A stretch of DNA of 64,000 bases from Chrysogorgia sp. JL179-B06 (Eukaryota; Cnidaria; Anthozoa; Scleralcyonacea; Chrysogorgiidae): NCBI GenBank assembly GCA_035772405.1, contig JAYKKM010000209.1, positions 2,212,001-2,276,000 on the forward strand. The letters are read 5' to 3'. A model generated the notes under the pieces. The model saw nothing but the letters and a program-made list of their open reading frames with translations, was not told the DNA's origin and searched no databases. Positions 63,811 to 64,000 of the stretch are shown here, in pieces. Numbering within the stretch: the first letter of the stretch is position 1; each line of letters begins with the position of its first letter. The position numbers and the translations under genes were made by a program.

Positions 63811-64000
63811 GAAGTAGTCTCCCAGGTCCTTGTACTTCTAATTCCACAGGTTGCCGGAAATCATCAATTTCCACGGGATAGTCAATGTACTGAATGTTAA
63901 AATAACTCAAGCGACGACAAAGAGTATGGAGACTCCACACGTACATTGGGTATTTCTTTGAAACAAAGTCTAGCACTTCTTTCCTTTAAGGTTCTCTTTG
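63811..64000 (-). CDS. Integrase-like family exon running off the window edge
   Basis: The minus strand is open from the window end and reads EVLDFVSKKYPMYVWSLHTL, CRRLSYFNIQYIDYPVEID and ELEVQGPGRLLP. This resembles the region just before the integrase core in an uncharacterised metazoan family (pattern S-x-RTL-x-RRL-x-x-x, then ELEGPG-LLGYR-M). The sequence then meets a stop where GYR would be expected, so the gene may be broken here or a splice site is missed. Most of it lies outside the window. Confidence 0.4.

Overview
The window looks like metazoan, intron-containing, AT-rich nuclear DNA, most likely from a cnidarian or another early-branching marine invertebrate. Supporting signs are GT-AG introns conserved between paralogues, CR1/L2-like LINEs with (TATC)n or (TTA)n tails, Penelope-like elements with GIY-YIG domains, BEL/Pao and piggyBac relics, and ZMYM-type hAT fragments. 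I see no rRNA gene, no convincing tRNA gene and no CRISPR array. Species and clade assignments are inferences from sequence character only.

Layout. 0-8.6 kb: a multi-exon uncharacterised plus-strand gene (copy 1) runs tail-to-tail into an intact two-exon minus-strand gene encoding a 335-residue HIRAN-like protein. A C76-like cysteine-protease fragment diverges from it across 32 bp. An R2/NeSL-like retrotransposon (about 1.43-4.79 kb) sits in one intron of the first gene. 9.7-19.3 kb: MITEs, a Penelope relic, a hAT transposase split by a nearly intact 4.6 kb LINE (12.04-16.6 kb) with a visible 7-bp target-site duplication, a foldback element and a 665-bp hAT-type MITE. 20.2-27.0 kb: copy 2 of the same convergent gene pair, with the same intron positions but many stops and frameshifts, and with Myb/SANT-like 5' exons that lie outside the window for copy 1.

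27.0-34.65 kb: a repeat block with hairpin-forming tandem units, a roughly 190-bp satellite, a large broken palindrome interrupted by a LINE fragment, and a nested satellite built on a 10-bp subunit. 34.7-41.8 kb: two more LINEs, one with a 2A-like skipping peptide followed by a PHD finger. 42-46.4 kb: scattered LINE pieces, a hypothetical S/T-rich coding region with a perfect hairpin, and a Penelope relic with a decayed hammerhead motif. 46.4-57.5 kb: a stack of nested elements. A BEL/Pao element appears inserted in another LTR element's gag, and itself contains a piggyBac transposase relic, two near-identical TTAA-flanked MITEs and a TA-flanked mariner-type MITE. 57.5-64 kb: hAT fragments, a Ulp1-type protease fragment, a LINE tail and, at the edge, a minus-strand exon of a widespread integrase-like family.

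Functionally, the only non-transposon candidates with support are the convergent Myb/SANT-type plus HIRAN-like pair and the adjoining protease fragment. The pair occurs twice in the same order and orientation with matching introns and a similar SINE-like piece between the genes. It is therefore either an old segmental duplication or a mobile two-gene cassette. The rest reads as a graveyard of nested, mostly dead transposons.
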